This document shows, in pieces, positions 1 through 9,050 of a stretch of DNA of 64,000 nt. The translations under genes were made by a program, and so were the position numbers. Numbering within the stretch: position 1 is the first letter of the stretch; every line of letters begins with the position of its first letter. The DNA comes from Desertibacillus haloalkaliphilus (GTDB lineage Bacteria; Bacillota; Bacilli; Bacillales; KJ1-10-99). Location: the NCBI RefSeq assembly GCF_019039105.1, contig NZ_JAHPIV010000006.1, positions 1-64,000 on the forward strand, in the 5' to 3' direction. The notes under the pieces are model-generated. The model ran no database searches, was not told where the DNA came from, and saw nothing but the letters and a program-made list of their open reading frames with translations.

Positions 1-293
1 TGTTTCACTATTCCTGGATTTGAAAGGTTATATTTAATGGCAACATCAAGATAAGACTCTCCACTAGTTTGATAATAATGTATAACATCTAGCTTGAATT
101 TCCCAGAATAGCTCTTTGATGTTTTTCTTCTTTCTAACCCTTTTTCACCTACAGTATTATAGATACGAACCCAATTTCTTAGAGGTTTAGAGTCTGGCAA
201 CCCCCATTCTTTTGCCAATCTTCGGTAACCACCTTCTCCACTCAGATATGCTTTAACAATCCTTAACTTAAATTCATCATCATATTTAGCCAT
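1..293 (-). CDS. IS3-family transposase OrfA, partial (runs off the window)
   Basis: The minus strand is open from an ATG at 293 to the window edge (97 codons). It begins MAKYDDEFKLRIVKAYL and continues with a second helix-turn-helix-like block (SGKFKLDVIHYYQTSGES). Two tandem HTH units with the spacing K/R-W-x-R-x-Y are typical of OrfA of IS3/IS150-type elements, which binds the ends of the element. The 13-bp-stem hairpin just upstream (301-332) fits the end of such an element. OrfB would lie to the left, outside the window, so intactness cannot be judged. Confidence 0.75.
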   Translation of the reverse strand, partial: MAKYDDEFKLRIVKAYLSGEGGYRRLAKEWGLPDSKPLRNWVRIYNTVGEKGLERRKTSKSYSGKFKLDVIHYYQTSGESYLDVAIKYNLSNPGIVK

Positions 294-300
294 AAAAAAC

Positions 301-332
301 ACCCCCAAAAGTTTGGTCTAACTTTTGGGGGT
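301..332. terminator. IS-end hairpin doubling as terminator of the first SLH gene
   Basis: A perfect 13-bp stem (301-313 with 320-332) and 6-nt loop (ACCCCCAAAAGTT / AACTTTTGGGGGT). Read on the minus strand it is followed by a T run, so transcripts of the SLH gene ending at 365 should stop here. CCCCCAAAAGTT also resembles terminal inverted repeats of IS150-like elements, so the IS end is probably around 330-335. Confidence 0.6.
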
Positions 333-364
333 CGGCTCATCCCTTAGAGGTTTTTTTGTATGGT

Positions 365-2473
365 TTAGTTCATAAAGTTAACAAACTTGAGGAAGCGCTC
401 TAAACTAGTAGCTACTTCTGCACGTACAATACTATCTTTTGGAACAAATTGATTGTTCGGACGGCCTTCAAGAATACCTGCTTGTACAAGTTTTTCTACT
501 TCAGCTTGAGCCCAAGGAGCAACATCTGCTTGATCACTAAAGTGTGCTACTCGAGACAATTCTGATTCGTCATATGAAACAAAGTCCATGGCACGGGCGA
601 TCATTGTTGCTACTTGTTCACGTGTAATTGGGTCATTTGGAGAGAACGATCCATTTTCGTGACCTTCAATTAAACCAGCATCAACAGCTGCCATTAATTC
701 ATCTACGAACCACTCACTACCACTGACATCAGCGAAACGGTTATCATATTCTACGTCCGTTGCTAAACCGATACTTCTAGTTAGTAAAGCTGCTACTTCA
801 GCACGTGTTGTTGTCTCTCTTGGCTCAAAGTTGCCATTTGGATAGCCTTCAATAATGTACTTCGAAGATAATTTTTCAATGTGATCCTTCGCCCAGTAAC
901 CTGCAGTTACATCAGAGAAGCTCACTTCATTTTCAACTACTGTGTATTTACTGTTTGTAAAACTCTTGAATGTTGCACGGTTTCCATTAAACACAGAAGG
1001 TACTGGAGTATATGAGCCATCTTCGTTTAAACGTACGACACTTGAACGTTCAGCATTAAAGTCTTCGCCACCCACAATATCACGGCTTACATATTGGTTG
1101 AAACGATTAACTGGTGTTGAGCGATCTCCAGAGCTTGCAGATACGCTGAACTCAACAACAGGTGATTTTGCATTTAAAGCATTTTGGCCAATAACATCAT
1201 CTGTATCTTCTGACTGGTTAACTGAAACTGAAATATTAACTTCATCACTATCAGATAGACCTAACTGCGTGGCTAGCTGTTCACGGTCGATCTCACTTGC
1301 AGGTAGGCTGATTGATCCTTCTTGTGATGCCACCTCAACGACCGCATTAGGGTTCTTCTCTTTAACAACATCAAATGCATCAGAAGGGATACGGATCTCT
1401 CCTACTTCACCATCGCCTTTTTCGATGTTAAGTGTTACGCGGTCTACAGCCCCTTGGCTATTGACTTTTTCAGTTAATCTTTCGGTATTAACTGTAAGTG
1501 TTACTGATGGTTTGCCATCAGGTGTTGTTCCATGCTCAACATCTGCTGAATCACTAGCATCTATACTAGACTCGCCTTGTGATTGATCGTCTTGACCATC
1601 ACCTGATCCAGAGTCGTCAGAGCCACTGTCTTCACTTCCACTATCTGATCCACCGCTTCCGCCTGAGCCGCCTGAACCTCCAGAACTACCTGAGCCGCCA
1701 CTGCTGTCATTAGATGAGTCATCATTTTCCCCATCATCTTCCAATGTTGATAAAATGGCATTTGCAAATGCAGTTCTCAAAGCTTTTCTAGTTCCCTCTT
1801 CAAGACCTAGCTCTTGATCTAGTGGAGCTTTCATAGCAAAAATATCATTAAATGTAAGACCTGTTGCGTCTTTAAAATTATTCTCTAAATCTTCATATTC
1901 AGAATTTTCCTCAACAGTTTCTCTTACATTAGTACGGATAAACGATTCATAATCAAATTCTCCATCATTTAGTTGCTCTGAAATATGCTCTAATAATGAT
2001 TTAGAACGAACATGGTCTTCAAAAGCAATGAAGAAGCCAAGAAAAGCATCAACCGTTACTTCACCTTCAAAGATTGCATGAAAATCTTCTCTGTGGTTAT
2101 TTCTAAAATCATTAACTGCACTAGTTAAATCTGAAGCACTTGTTGAATAAACAATTTCTGCAACAGCCTCGGCAATTTCTACAGCATTACCGCTACTAGT
2201 TTTAGTGTCGATTTTATTTATCAAATCTGAACCTAGTACATTTCCCCAATTTACGCCATCAAGTTCTCCTTTTGCATCATTAATAATCTGCTTATCCGTA
2301 TCATTCATCTCGTCATAGATGTTTACTAGACGATCGACAAAATCATCAGCAGTTACCTCTTCCGCACTTACAACTTGTTCTCCTACAGGAACAACGGTTG
2401 CGAGTGGTGTTGCTACTAAAGCCGTTGCTAACATCACATTAATTGCTTTTTTACTTAACGGAAAACGTTTCAT
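365..2473 (-). CDS. S-layer-homology (SLH) domain surface protein, C-terminal SLH
   Basis: 702 aa. Residues 1-38 are a signal peptide (basic start, hydrophobic core, VVSA cut site). Residues 40-250 are an acidic helical region of unknown function. A Ser/Gly/Asp-rich linker lies near 250-305, followed by a beta-rich acidic domain at about 310-520. Three SLH repeats occupy about 525-702 (FSDV..YWAKDHIEKL, FADV..EWFVDELMAAV, FSDQ..APWAQAEVEKL), each with the TRAEVA-type motif. SLH triplets bind pyruvylated secondary cell-wall polymer, so this is a non-covalently anchored surface protein. The start is set by AGGTG just before the ATG. The next gene upstream in the same direction is another SLH protein with the reverse domain order. 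Confidence 0.85.
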   Translation of the reverse strand: MKRFPLSKKAINVMLATALVATPLATVVPVGEQVVSAEEVTADDFVDRLVNIYDEMNDTDKQIINDAKGELDGVNWGNVLGSDLINKIDTKTSSGNAVEIAEAVAEIVYSTSASDLTSAVNDFRNNHREDFHAIFEGEVTVDAFLGFFIAFEDHVRSKSLLEHISEQLNDGEFDYESFIRTNVRETVEENSEYEDLENNFKDATGLTFNDIFAMKAPLDQELGLEEGTRKALRTAFANAILSTLEDDGENDDSSNDSSGGSGSSGGSGGSGGSGGSDSGSEDSGSDDSGSGDGQDDQSQGESSIDASDSADVEHGTTPDGKPSVTLTVNTERLTEKVNSQGAVDRVTLNIEKGDGEVGEIRIPSDAFDVVKEKNPNAVVEVASQEGSISLPASEIDREQLATQLGLSDSDEVNISVSVNQSEDTDDVIGQNALNAKSPVVEFSVSASSGDRSTPVNRFNQYVSRDIVGGEDFNAERSSVVRLNEDGSYTPVPSVFNGNRATFKSFTNSKYTVVENEVSFSDVTAGYWAKDHIEKLSSKYIIEGYPNGNFEPRETTTRAEVAALLTRSIGLATDVEYDNRFADVSGSEWFVDELMAAVDAGLIEGHENGSFSPNDPITREQVATMIARAMDFVSYDESELSRVAHFSDQADVAPWAQAEVEKLVQAGILEGRPNNQFVPKDSIVRAEVATSLERFLKFVNFMN

Positions 2474-2666
2474 TTACTTTTCACCTCAATAAAATTTTGT
2501 TCTATATTTGACTTAAGAATCCCCAAAGATTTAAAAATTTTATTATCTAGTCCTCTAATCTCAATTTCTATCATGGTACATATGAACAAGTATAGTCTCT
2601 TGAAAATATTACCACAATCACCTAGGATAAGTATACTATATTTAAGTGACTTCTAGGACAATAAGT

Positions 2667-4688
2667 CTAGTTTACAACTGTTATCTCTACATTATAAGTT
2701 GTTTTCTTGCTAGTATTGTTGCTATTCGTTAATTCAATAACGATTGCAAATGATTTTGTGTCACCTTCAATATCAGCACCAAAATTAATCAGGGTTGCTA
2801 ATGCACCTGCATCTAAACTAGACAGATCATCTACCCCAGGTAAGAATAGTTCAAACAAATCTAATGTCTGCTCACCACTATCAAGTTCAACACTAGTTTC
2901 AACACTATTAGAATCATCAGTTAACAACCCTAAACGATTGGCACCATTTTGATTCTGAATCTCTTTAATTTCCACTTTAACTGGGACATTAAAATCCCCT
3001 GTTATACGTTGAACAGAAGTATTTGCATCAACCTCTGCTCTAAAGGTATTACCGCTTTTAGTAAAATTAATATTATTTATATCAAGGTTAGTTACTTCAG
3101 GTGTTGAGTCATTATTAGTATTCCCTTCTCCGCCACCGGCTCCACCAGCGCCATCCGAACCAGAATCACTGTTATCCTCACTCTCGTCTTCCGTTCCTTC
3201 GCTATCTTCAGTAGAATCTTCACTCTCTTCTACTTCAGCGATGCGGTCCTTGATGTCATCGAAGTTCTGAATGATATCTTCTACCTTCGAATCTTTTGGC
3301 ACAGTTACTTTTTTAATCTCACCGTCACGGTCGATTGTGATTTTTTCACTGCCATTAATTGCGACGCTCTCGATATTTCCTTTACCCGTAAGCTTCACTT
3401 CTTTTGTACTGTTGAGAACAAGTGATGTTACCGCTGCGTTAATTTCAACATCTTCAGCATCACCTTCGACTGAAACAGACTCAATCGTTTGGCCTTCCTC
3501 TGCTGAAATTGATGCGCTCGTCTGCATGCTTACTTCTCGAATTGATGTTGAACCGGTTGCGTTTACACGTACACCATTTTTCTTGACTTCGACTTTTCCT
3601 AATGAACTATTCGCAAATGTCACATTCGCGTTTGTACTATTTAAAATGGAAACTTGCTGAGTCGTAAGGATTTTTTCTGAGACGATTGTATTCCCCTCAA
3701 CGGTTAGTCCATCAGCAGCAAAACTCGTTTCAGAATAGATTTCTAAATCACCAGCCACCGCTAGGTTTGTCACTGATACGTGGTCACCATTTATGACAAC
3801 ATCACCGTTAACTGTATAGTCACCGCCATCAAGGACAAGGATGTCTGATTCCGTACCACCCGCATTGGTCTCAAGGTACGTTACGCTTGTTACCTCTTGA
3901 CCAGAAGTTTCGACACGGACATTCGCACCCGCTAACGCGTCCTGATTATCTCCATTCAGTAACGCTTGAACATCACTAGCAACTTGATAAGACACACCAT
4001 CAAGAACTATTTCCTCATTAGAAATGCTCTCAATTGTTTGCACTGGACTCTCCACCTGCTCGGCGCGGTGCAAAAATGTTGCCGCTTGTCCACGTGTCAC
4101 ATCATCCCCAGGTGAAAACGTCGTTGTCGTCGTCCCTGTTGTGATCTCGTGGTCAACTAATGGAGCGATAAATTCGCTGTACCATACATCTGCCCTCACA
4201 TCTGTAAATGTGCGACTCGCATCGCCACCCTCTTCAAGTTCCGGGTAAGCAAGCACAATCATTTTAGCGATTTCAGCACGTGTCACTGTATCGCCTGGTC
4301 GGAAAGTCCCGTCTGGGAAGCCATTCACAATCTCAGCATCTACTAACGCTGAAATGGCGCCCGTATACCAAACCCCGTCTTTTACATCTGAAAAACTAGT
4401 GGCTGCAGAGTTCTGACTAGTATCGAACTCTAAAAGATCCGCCAGCATTACTGCAGCCTCAGCACGTGTCACCGAATCGCCTGGTTTAAACGTTCCATCC
4501 GGGTAACCTTTCAAAACACCTCTTTCAACTAACGCTTCAATCGCCTCAGCGTAGTAAGCCGAATCGTCTACATCCGTAAAACTCACATCAGCTGCAAACG
4601 TACTTCCAGCCACTGGTGCAGCAACCACTGCCGTTGTTGCCATTGATGCGGCTAAAAATTTACTAAAATCGTTTGGGGAATACTTCAT
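2667..4688 (-). CDS. SLH domain surface protein, N-terminal SLH
   Basis: 673 aa. A signal peptide (about 1-32) is followed directly by three SLH repeats up to about residue 210 (FTDVDDSAYYAEAIEAL, FSDVKDGVWYTGAISAL, FTDVRADVWYSEFIAPL). A long beta-rich region (about 225-500) with many short V/T/N repeats resembles a beta-helix-like stalk. An acidic and glycine-rich linker (about 500-550) precedes a C-terminal domain of about 115 aa. The RBS AGGAGG sits 7 nt before the ATG. The role is probably structural or adhesive at the cell wall; no catalytic motif was found. Confidence 0.85.
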   Translation of the reverse strand: MKYSPNDFSKFLAASMATTAVVAAPVAGSTFAADVSFTDVDDSAYYAEAIEALVERGVLKGYPDGTFKPGDSVTRAEAAVMLADLLEFDTSQNSAATSFSDVKDGVWYTGAISALVDAEIVNGFPDGTFRPGDTVTRAEIAKMIVLAYPELEEGGDASRTFTDVRADVWYSEFIAPLVDHEITTGTTTTTFSPGDDVTRGQAATFLHRAEQVESPVQTIESISNEEIVLDGVSYQVASDVQALLNGDNQDALAGANVRVETSGQEVTSVTYLETNAGGTESDILVLDGGDYTVNGDVVINGDHVSVTNLAVAGDLEIYSETSFAADGLTVEGNTIVSEKILTTQQVSILNSTNANVTFANSSLGKVEVKKNGVRVNATGSTSIREVSMQTSASISAEEGQTIESVSVEGDAEDVEINAAVTSLVLNSTKEVKLTGKGNIESVAINGSEKITIDRDGEIKKVTVPKDSKVEDIIQNFDDIKDRIAEVEESEDSTEDSEGTEDESEDNSDSGSDGAGGAGGGEGNTNNDSTPEVTNLDINNINFTKSGNTFRAEVDANTSVQRITGDFNVPVKVEIKEIQNQNGANRLGLLTDDSNSVETSVELDSGEQTLDLFELFLPGVDDLSSLDAGALATLINFGADIEGDTKSFAIVIELTNSNNTSKKTTYNVEITVVN

Positions 4689-4898
4689 CTAAACATCCTC
4701 CTATATAAATCTATCAAACCATATATTAATGATAAAAATGGTAACAAACTAGAACAAAATCCTCAGTCATATGAAACTACTTTAAGTATTTTACCACAAA
4801 CAGTTTTAGGAAACATATTAAATTTCGGTAATGTTCTCTTATGTATCGTCTTAATTAAACGTTTGTTTAAGTGCTTCTGAACATTTCCCTTCAAACAA

Positions 4899-5402
4899 TT
4901 ATCGGCAAGAACACAATTTTTTTCGATAAACGAAAAGAGCTAACGCAATGCCTAGCATTCCGCCGATCGTATCTAAGACCACATCTTCAACGAGCCCCGT
5001 GCGATTCGGGTGCAATAGATGGCGAAACTCATCAACCGCGGCAAAGATGACGATAAAGCCAAGAGTCAATGTTGCACGAGTGATCGTTTTAAGTGAAAAG
5101 AGTCGTAAAAAACGATACATTAAAAACGCTAAAACAAAAAACACAACAAGATGAGCGCCTTTGCGGATAAAAAACTCAATAAACCCCGCTGTACCACGTG
5201 TTTCAATACTGACGATCGATTCCGAGTAAGTAAAAGAAACCCAAGAAAACCAGCGTTCAACCCAACTCAAATCAAAAGAACCAACGACCGGTCGAGCGTC
5301 TTGCTGTTCGTATGGCTGTGTCGATGCAAAAACGATCACTCCACCCCAAATAAACAGCGGCAAAAAATAATAAATGATACGCCCTACCTTACTTGACTGC
5401 AC
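4899..5402 (-). CDS. VanZ-like family membrane protein
   Basis: 167 aa with four predicted membrane segments. The VanZ-family signature is visible: FIRKGAHLVVFFVLAFL, then FAAVDEFRHLLHPNRTG and VLDTIGGMLG. VanZ proteins are small membrane proteins of poorly defined role, one of which gives low-level teicoplanin resistance. It starts with GTG at 5402, preceded by GGGTG, and overlaps the upstream small gene by 19 bp, suggesting translational coupling. A second VanZ-like gene lies at 9051. Confidence 0.8.
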   Translation of the reverse strand: MQSSKVGRIIYYFLPLFIWGGVIVFASTQPYEQQDARPVVGSFDLSWVERWFSWVSFTYSESIVSIETRGTAGFIEFFIRKGAHLVVFFVLAFLMYRFLRLFSLKTITRATLTLGFIVIFAAVDEFRHLLHPNRTGLVEDVVLDTIGGMLGIALALFVYRKKLCSCR

Positions 5403-5593
5403 GTTGTCACCCCATGTTTTGAAACCTTGTTCGCTTCCACTTCTTGTACAAACGGCCGGAGCTGCTCTGAAATCTCTCCAACAAACGCAGATAGTTCAAT
5501 CGACTCAGATTCACTATTCCCCTTTTGATAGGCCACTTTTAATATATCTAACAATATTTCCTGTTCACTCTTCGTTTTCACATCCACTTCCAT
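5384..5593 (-). CDS. small acidic conserved-type hypothetical protein
   Basis: 69 aa starting MEVDVKTKSEQEILLDI. It is predicted helical and acidic with no membrane segment or signal. The frame could start three bases earlier at GTG 5596. It overlaps the vanZ-like gene by 19 bp, so the two are probably co-translated. I do not recognise the family. Confidence 0.55.
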   Translation of the reverse strand: MEVDVKTKSEQEILLDILKVAYQKGNSESESIELSAFVGEISEQLRPFVQEVEANKVSKHGVTTCSQVR

Positions 5594-5683
5594 CACCTAC
5601 TTTTTCCAATTCCATTGCCTCAATTATAGTGGAAAATAACCAGATTGAGAATATCTGTTAATTACTTTTCTATATATATAGTA

Positions 5684-5735
5684 AAAAAAGGAAGCCGGTC
5701 CCCAACTAGAAGTGACCGACTTCCTTTTCTTTTGA
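5684..5735. terminator. bidirectional Rho-independent terminator
   Basis: A-rich left arm, stem GGAAG(C/T)CGGTC paired with GACCGACTTCC, and T-rich right flank; it can work on both strands. Confidence 0.7.
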
Positions 5736-5765
5736 CTTGATTGACAATAGCTCAATTAACTACGC

Positions 5766-5800
5766 CAACAAAAAAGCAAGCATCGTGCTTGCTCCAAATT
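5766..5800 (+). terminator. terminator-like hairpin
   Basis: GCAAGCA-tcg-TGCTTGC stem followed by a T-rich stretch, with an A run on the left side. Confidence 0.5.
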
Positions 5801-5859
5801 TTTATTCTTATAATTTATGTGAGTTACTGCTTTTAGAGGATCACAGGAAAAACACTCCT

Positions 5860-6009
5860 CTACCTTCTCCCTGTAATCCGTTTTAAATCCCTGTTTCTAA
5901 AGCGCATGTAGTAGCAACCATCATCACCTTTATATAGCTTAATCTTGAAGATCTCTAATGGCGTCCATACCGCGTTCATCTGAATCAAAGGCACTAGCCA
6001 TACCCCCAT
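5860..6009 (-). CDS. candidate 49-aa small protein
   Basis: ATG at 6009 with AAAGGAAA about 4 nt upstream. The reading frame runs 49 codons to TAG at 5860, starting MGVWLVPLIQMNAVW and ending with a very basic tail (RFRNRDLKRITGRR). Upstream on the minus strand there is a TAGTATAAT-type -10 box. It may be a true small basic protein or a remnant of an integrase-like gene. I do not recognise the sequence. Confidence 0.3.
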   Translation of the reverse strand: MGVWLVPLIQMNAVWTPLEIFKIKLYKGDDGCYYMRFRNRDLKRITGRR

Positions 6010-6093
6010 TTATTTCCTTTTATACCAATTATACTACAACCATAGTAGAAATACTACCATTTTATTAGAATTATCAGAAAACGGAAGAGAAAC

Positions 6094-6127
6094 GGTGCCA
6101 GGCACCCCCCATGTGGTGCCTGGCACC
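6094..6127. repeat. REP doublet 1
   Basis: GGTGCCAGGCACC at 6094 and GGTGCCTGGCACC at 6115 (21 bp apart). The flanks GAAAC/GTTTC extend the outer inverted repeat. Leftmost member of the family in the window. Confidence 0.9.
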
Positions 6128-6143
6128 GTTTCTGCAGGTACTC

Positions 6144-6172
6144 TTGACAGTGTATTAACCAAATAGTACACT
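6144..6172 (+). promoter_or_regulatory. promoter with overlapping GntR/YtrA-type operator
   Basis: -35 TTGACA (6144-6149), 17-bp spacer, -10 TACACT (6167-6172). An inverted repeat AGTGTA-N12-TACACT (6149-6172) lies on the promoter itself. YtrA-type GntR repressors are known to bind AGTGTA/TACACT inverted repeats, and the second gene of this operon encodes such a regulator, so autorepression is likely. Confidence 0.65.
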
Positions 6173-6208
6173 AATACTCATATACAATATTCAAAAATGG
6201 AGGCGTTC

Positions 6209-7012
6209 ATGATGACCGCTTGGTTGAATTTAACGAAGAAAGAACTGCGTTTAGGGGTACCTGCCTTTATCATCCCACTTGTTGCTTTTGTTTTATTAGT
6301 AGCAGTGGCTGCTTATTTCGGACAACGCGCGGGGTATCCTTGGGAAGCTGTTGCCATTGTTGCCTTATCAGCGATCGGTGTCCAAGGAATGTACCTCGTC
6401 TATTACTTGCTTTACAGTTTAGCTTCAGAAAGAAAGAAGATGCATCTTTGGCTCCATACGCCAATGTCAGGCTATTCACTTCTTCTAGCAAAACTAGTAG
6501 CCGCACTAATTTCGATGGTCATTACCTTTGCTATTACTGGTCTTACGCTGATGGTCGCCGTTAGTAGCGTTGAGAACATCCCAATACAAATCCGTTGGAT
6601 GGAAGTTGCAGATATCGGCCTTTTGGGTAGCATTCATATTTTTTTAATTGCGATTAATTTTGCGGTTTGGTTTTTATTTTTTTGGATGATTTTCTTATTA
6701 CTCTCACGCACCCTCAGCACGTTCCTAAGTCTTATTGCAACATTTTTCTCATTTATTATCATTAATGTGATCATCTATGGCTGGTTTACCGAGACAGCAT
6801 TTTATAGAGCGATCACGATGTGGGGGCCTATCAATCTAGACGAGATTCTCTTTAGCCTTAGTATGACGAGCAGTCTTGACGGCGGGACAGACGTCGCTAC
6901 CGAAACCGGTCCACTAACGGTCTACTTCGGCTTTTACTTCACCGAAGCTTTATTTACCTTACTAATCTTTGTTGCGGCTTGTTGGATTCTCGATCGAAAG
7001 GTTGAGGTGTAG
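6209..7012 (+). CDS. ABC transporter permease subunit
   Basis: 267 aa, about six membrane helices, no signal peptide. It is followed 3 bp later by a GntR regulator and then an ABC ATPase, the arrangement of ytr-like operons in Bacillaceae. The start chosen is ATG 6209 (or 6212), because GGAGG at 6199-6203 would lie inside the coding sequence if the ATG at 6197 were used. The substrate is unknown; relatives respond to envelope stress or export peptides, which is inference here. Confidence 0.75.
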   Translation: MMTAWLNLTKKELRLGVPAFIIPLVAFVLLVAVAAYFGQRAGYPWEAVAIVALSAIGVQGMYLVYYLLYSLASERKKMHLWLHTPMSGYSLLLAKLVAALISMVITFAITGLTLMVAVSSVENIPIQIRWMEVADIGLLGSIHIFLIAINFAVWFLFFWMIFLLLSRTLSTFLSLIATFFSFIIINVIIYGWFTETAFYRAITMWGPINLDEILFSLSMTSSLDGGTDVATETGPLTVYFGFYFTEALFTLLIFVAACWILDRKVEV

Positions 7013-7015
7013 CCG

Positions 7016-7402
7016 ATGGTTGATACATTTCATTCATCAAAACCGATTTATCAACAGCTCGCTGACCGAATTAAGCGAAAAATTTTACGAGGCGAGCTAC
7101 ACCCTGGGGATAAACTGCCGTCCGTACGAGAAATGGGAATCCAATCAAACGTCAATCCAAATACCGTGCAGCGAACATACCGGGAATTAGAAGCGACAAA
7201 CATCGTTGAAACAAAACGGGGACAAGGAACATTTGTAACTGAAGATCGGGTGATTTTAAAAAATATGAGAGAACTGATGAAACAAGAAGAGATTTTGGAA
7301 TTTGTTAAAAGTATGCGCGAACTCGGCTACGAGGATGATGAAATTGAAGCTGGTTTAAAAGCTTTTTTACACGAACAAACAGGAGGTATGGGCAATGATT
7401 AA
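7016..7402 (+). CDS. GntR-family regulator, YtrA subfamily
   Basis: 128 aa. An N-terminal winged helix (about 5-75) shows the GntR signature: PIYQQLADRIKRKILRGEL, then PSVREMG and NPNTVQRTYRELE. The C-terminal part is short and helical, as in the YtrA subfamily, rather than a full effector domain. It begins 3 bp after the permease stop and overlaps the ATPase gene by 8 bp. It probably represses its own operon through the palindrome at 6149-6172. Confidence 0.85.
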   Translation: MVDTFHSSKPIYQQLADRIKRKILRGELHPGDKLPSVREMGIQSNVNPNTVQRTYRELEATNIVETKRGQGTFVTEDRVILKNMRELMKQEEILEFVKSMRELGYEDDEIEAGLKAFLHEQTGGMGND

Positions 7403-8084
7403 GCTCGATCAAGTGACGAAGAAATATTTGCGAAATATCGCCTTGCGTGAGGTTGACCTAGAACTGACAAAGGGGAAAATTATCGGCCTAGTTGGTGAGA
7501 ACGGCAGTGGAAAATCAACAACGTTAAAACTAATTGCCGGTTTGATCCAGCCGACGAAAGGAAGCGTAACCGTAAATGAGGTTCCTGTAAACCATCGAAT
7601 CGCCAAGCACGTCTCCTACCTATCAGAGCTTGATGAGTATTATGGCTTCTACAATGTTGGGCAAACAATCGACTTTCATGCCTCCCAGTTCCCTGACTTT
7701 AACAGCGAAAAGGCAGAAGAAATTCTCAGATTTATGAAGCTAGATAAGAATGCTAAACTAAAGCACCTTTCAAAAGGGAACCGTGGCCGTTTAAAAATCG
7801 TGCTTACTCTCGCTCGTGAAGTGCCAGTAATTTTAATGGATGAGCCGCTTTCGGGGCTCGATCCAATGGTCCGTGACTCAATCGTTAAAGGCTTAATCTC
7901 GTTTATTGATCTTGAAAACCAACTAGTTCTAGTCACAACTCATGAAATCAAAGAAATTGAAATGATTTTAGATGAAGTAATCGCGATCAAAGATGGAGAC
8001 ATTATCGGACATCACAATGTAGAACAACTTCGAAGTGAGAAAAATATGGGCATTGTTGAATGGATGACAAGTATTTATGAATAA
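7395..8084 (+). CDS. ABC transporter ATP-binding protein
   Basis: 229 aa. Walker A GENGSGKST (about 35-43), Walker B VILMDEPLSGLDP and the switch His in VTTHE are present. The LSGGQ signature is degenerate (LSKGNRGRL), as common in this subfamily. It overlaps the GntR gene by 8 bp, so the three proteins are made together. It pairs with the permease at 6209. Confidence 0.9.
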   Translation: MIKLDQVTKKYLRNIALREVDLELTKGKIIGLVGENGSGKSTTLKLIAGLIQPTKGSVTVNEVPVNHRIAKHVSYLSELDEYYGFYNVGQTIDFHASQFPDFNSEKAEEILRFMKLDKNAKLKHLSKGNRGRLKIVLTLAREVPVILMDEPLSGLDPMVRDSIVKGLISFIDLENQLVLVTTHEIKEIEMILDEVIAIKDGDIIGHHNVEQLRSEKNMGIVEWMTSIYE

Positions 8085-8177
8085 GGAAGAAATCCGAAAA
8101 GGCTGACTCCCTTTTCAGATACCATATTTGAAGTCTACGATGTGCCTAATTGCTCACCTTTAGACGAATAACGAACG

Positions 8178-8208
8178 AAGCCATGGCTAACAGCTTTGGC
8201 TTTTTTTC
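8178..8208 (+). terminator. terminator after the ABC operon
   Basis: AAGCCA / TGGCTT stem followed by seven T residues, 94 bp after the ATPase stop. Confidence 0.5.
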
Positions 8209-8289
8209 GTAAAAGAAAACGAAACATGAGACAACCATTCCCAAGCATAGACATGTTGTAACCAAGCTTTCGGAATGGGAGGGACACCA

Positions 8290-8760
8290 ATGAAATCACT
8301 TGCTAGAAAGCAACCGAACCCTAAAATAATTGCAGTCGGCGCACTCGTGTTACTGCTCGTTGTGATTATTTCCGCTTGTACGATGATGCACCAACCTGAA
8401 ACAAAGGTTGTAAAAAAGTTTTATACGTATGAACAGAACCGTGAATTTTGGCATTCTTATGACCTCTTCCACTCACAAATGAAAGAGCGCTTTTCAAGGG
8501 ATGGTTATGTACAGGATCGCGATCACATCTTTGTTGAGCATTTTGGTGTCAGCACCTATGATTTAGAGATTGGCAGTTCGAATAAGCTGAGCGAATGGCA
8601 AATGTCTGAAAATCATGAACCTCTTGCCCCTGTCTATCAAGTGCCTGTCACCAAAACATATAACAGCTCCTATGGCGTCTTTTCAATTCATCAGGACGTT
8701 TTTGTCGCCAAGGAAGATAATGAATGGCGCCTGCTCTGGTCGTATAATTATGAGGAATAA
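8290..8760 (+). CDS. membrane-anchored or lipoprotein-like hypothetical protein
   Basis: 156 aa. A hydrophobic segment (about 12-30) ends in IISAC, close to a lipobox, and is followed by an extracellular domain of about 120 aa rich in Tyr, Trp and His (EFWHSYDLFHSQMKERF). Length and alternating pattern resemble NTF2-like folds, which is a guess. The start is ATG 8290, placed by GGGAGGGAC upstream; the in-frame ATG at 8275 lies before that RBS. Confidence 0.65.
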   Translation: MKSLARKQPNPKIIAVGALVLLLVVIISACTMMHQPETKVVKKFYTYEQNREFWHSYDLFHSQMKERFSRDGYVQDRDHIFVEHFGVSTYDLEIGSSNKLSEWQMSENHEPLAPVYQVPVTKTYNSSYGVFSIHQDVFVAKEDNEWRLLWSYNYEE

Positions 8761-9050
8761 CGAAGAAATGGACAATTACGAACAAGCGGGTGCCGTTTGG
8801 ATCTACCTCAATGTCTATTTGAGACGATTAATAGGAGTCGAAATCACGGATAGCGGGTCTTCGAGGGCCAATGCTGTCGAAGTCCTCAATCGTCGGAAAT
8901 GAATATTCATCATCTGACAATTTCCAAGGAAATAATCCGACAATCCATTGTCGAACGACTATATTTCCACGTTGTCCTGCTGGCTAATTTCCATAAATAA
9001 GAAGATTGTGTTAAAGTGGAAATTAACTTTTAAAAAAGGACGTAACGATC

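Noticed and set aside
942..1586. 214-aa plus-strand ORF
   Set aside because: Shadow of the SLH gene on the opposite strand; no RBS and no recognisable protein pattern.
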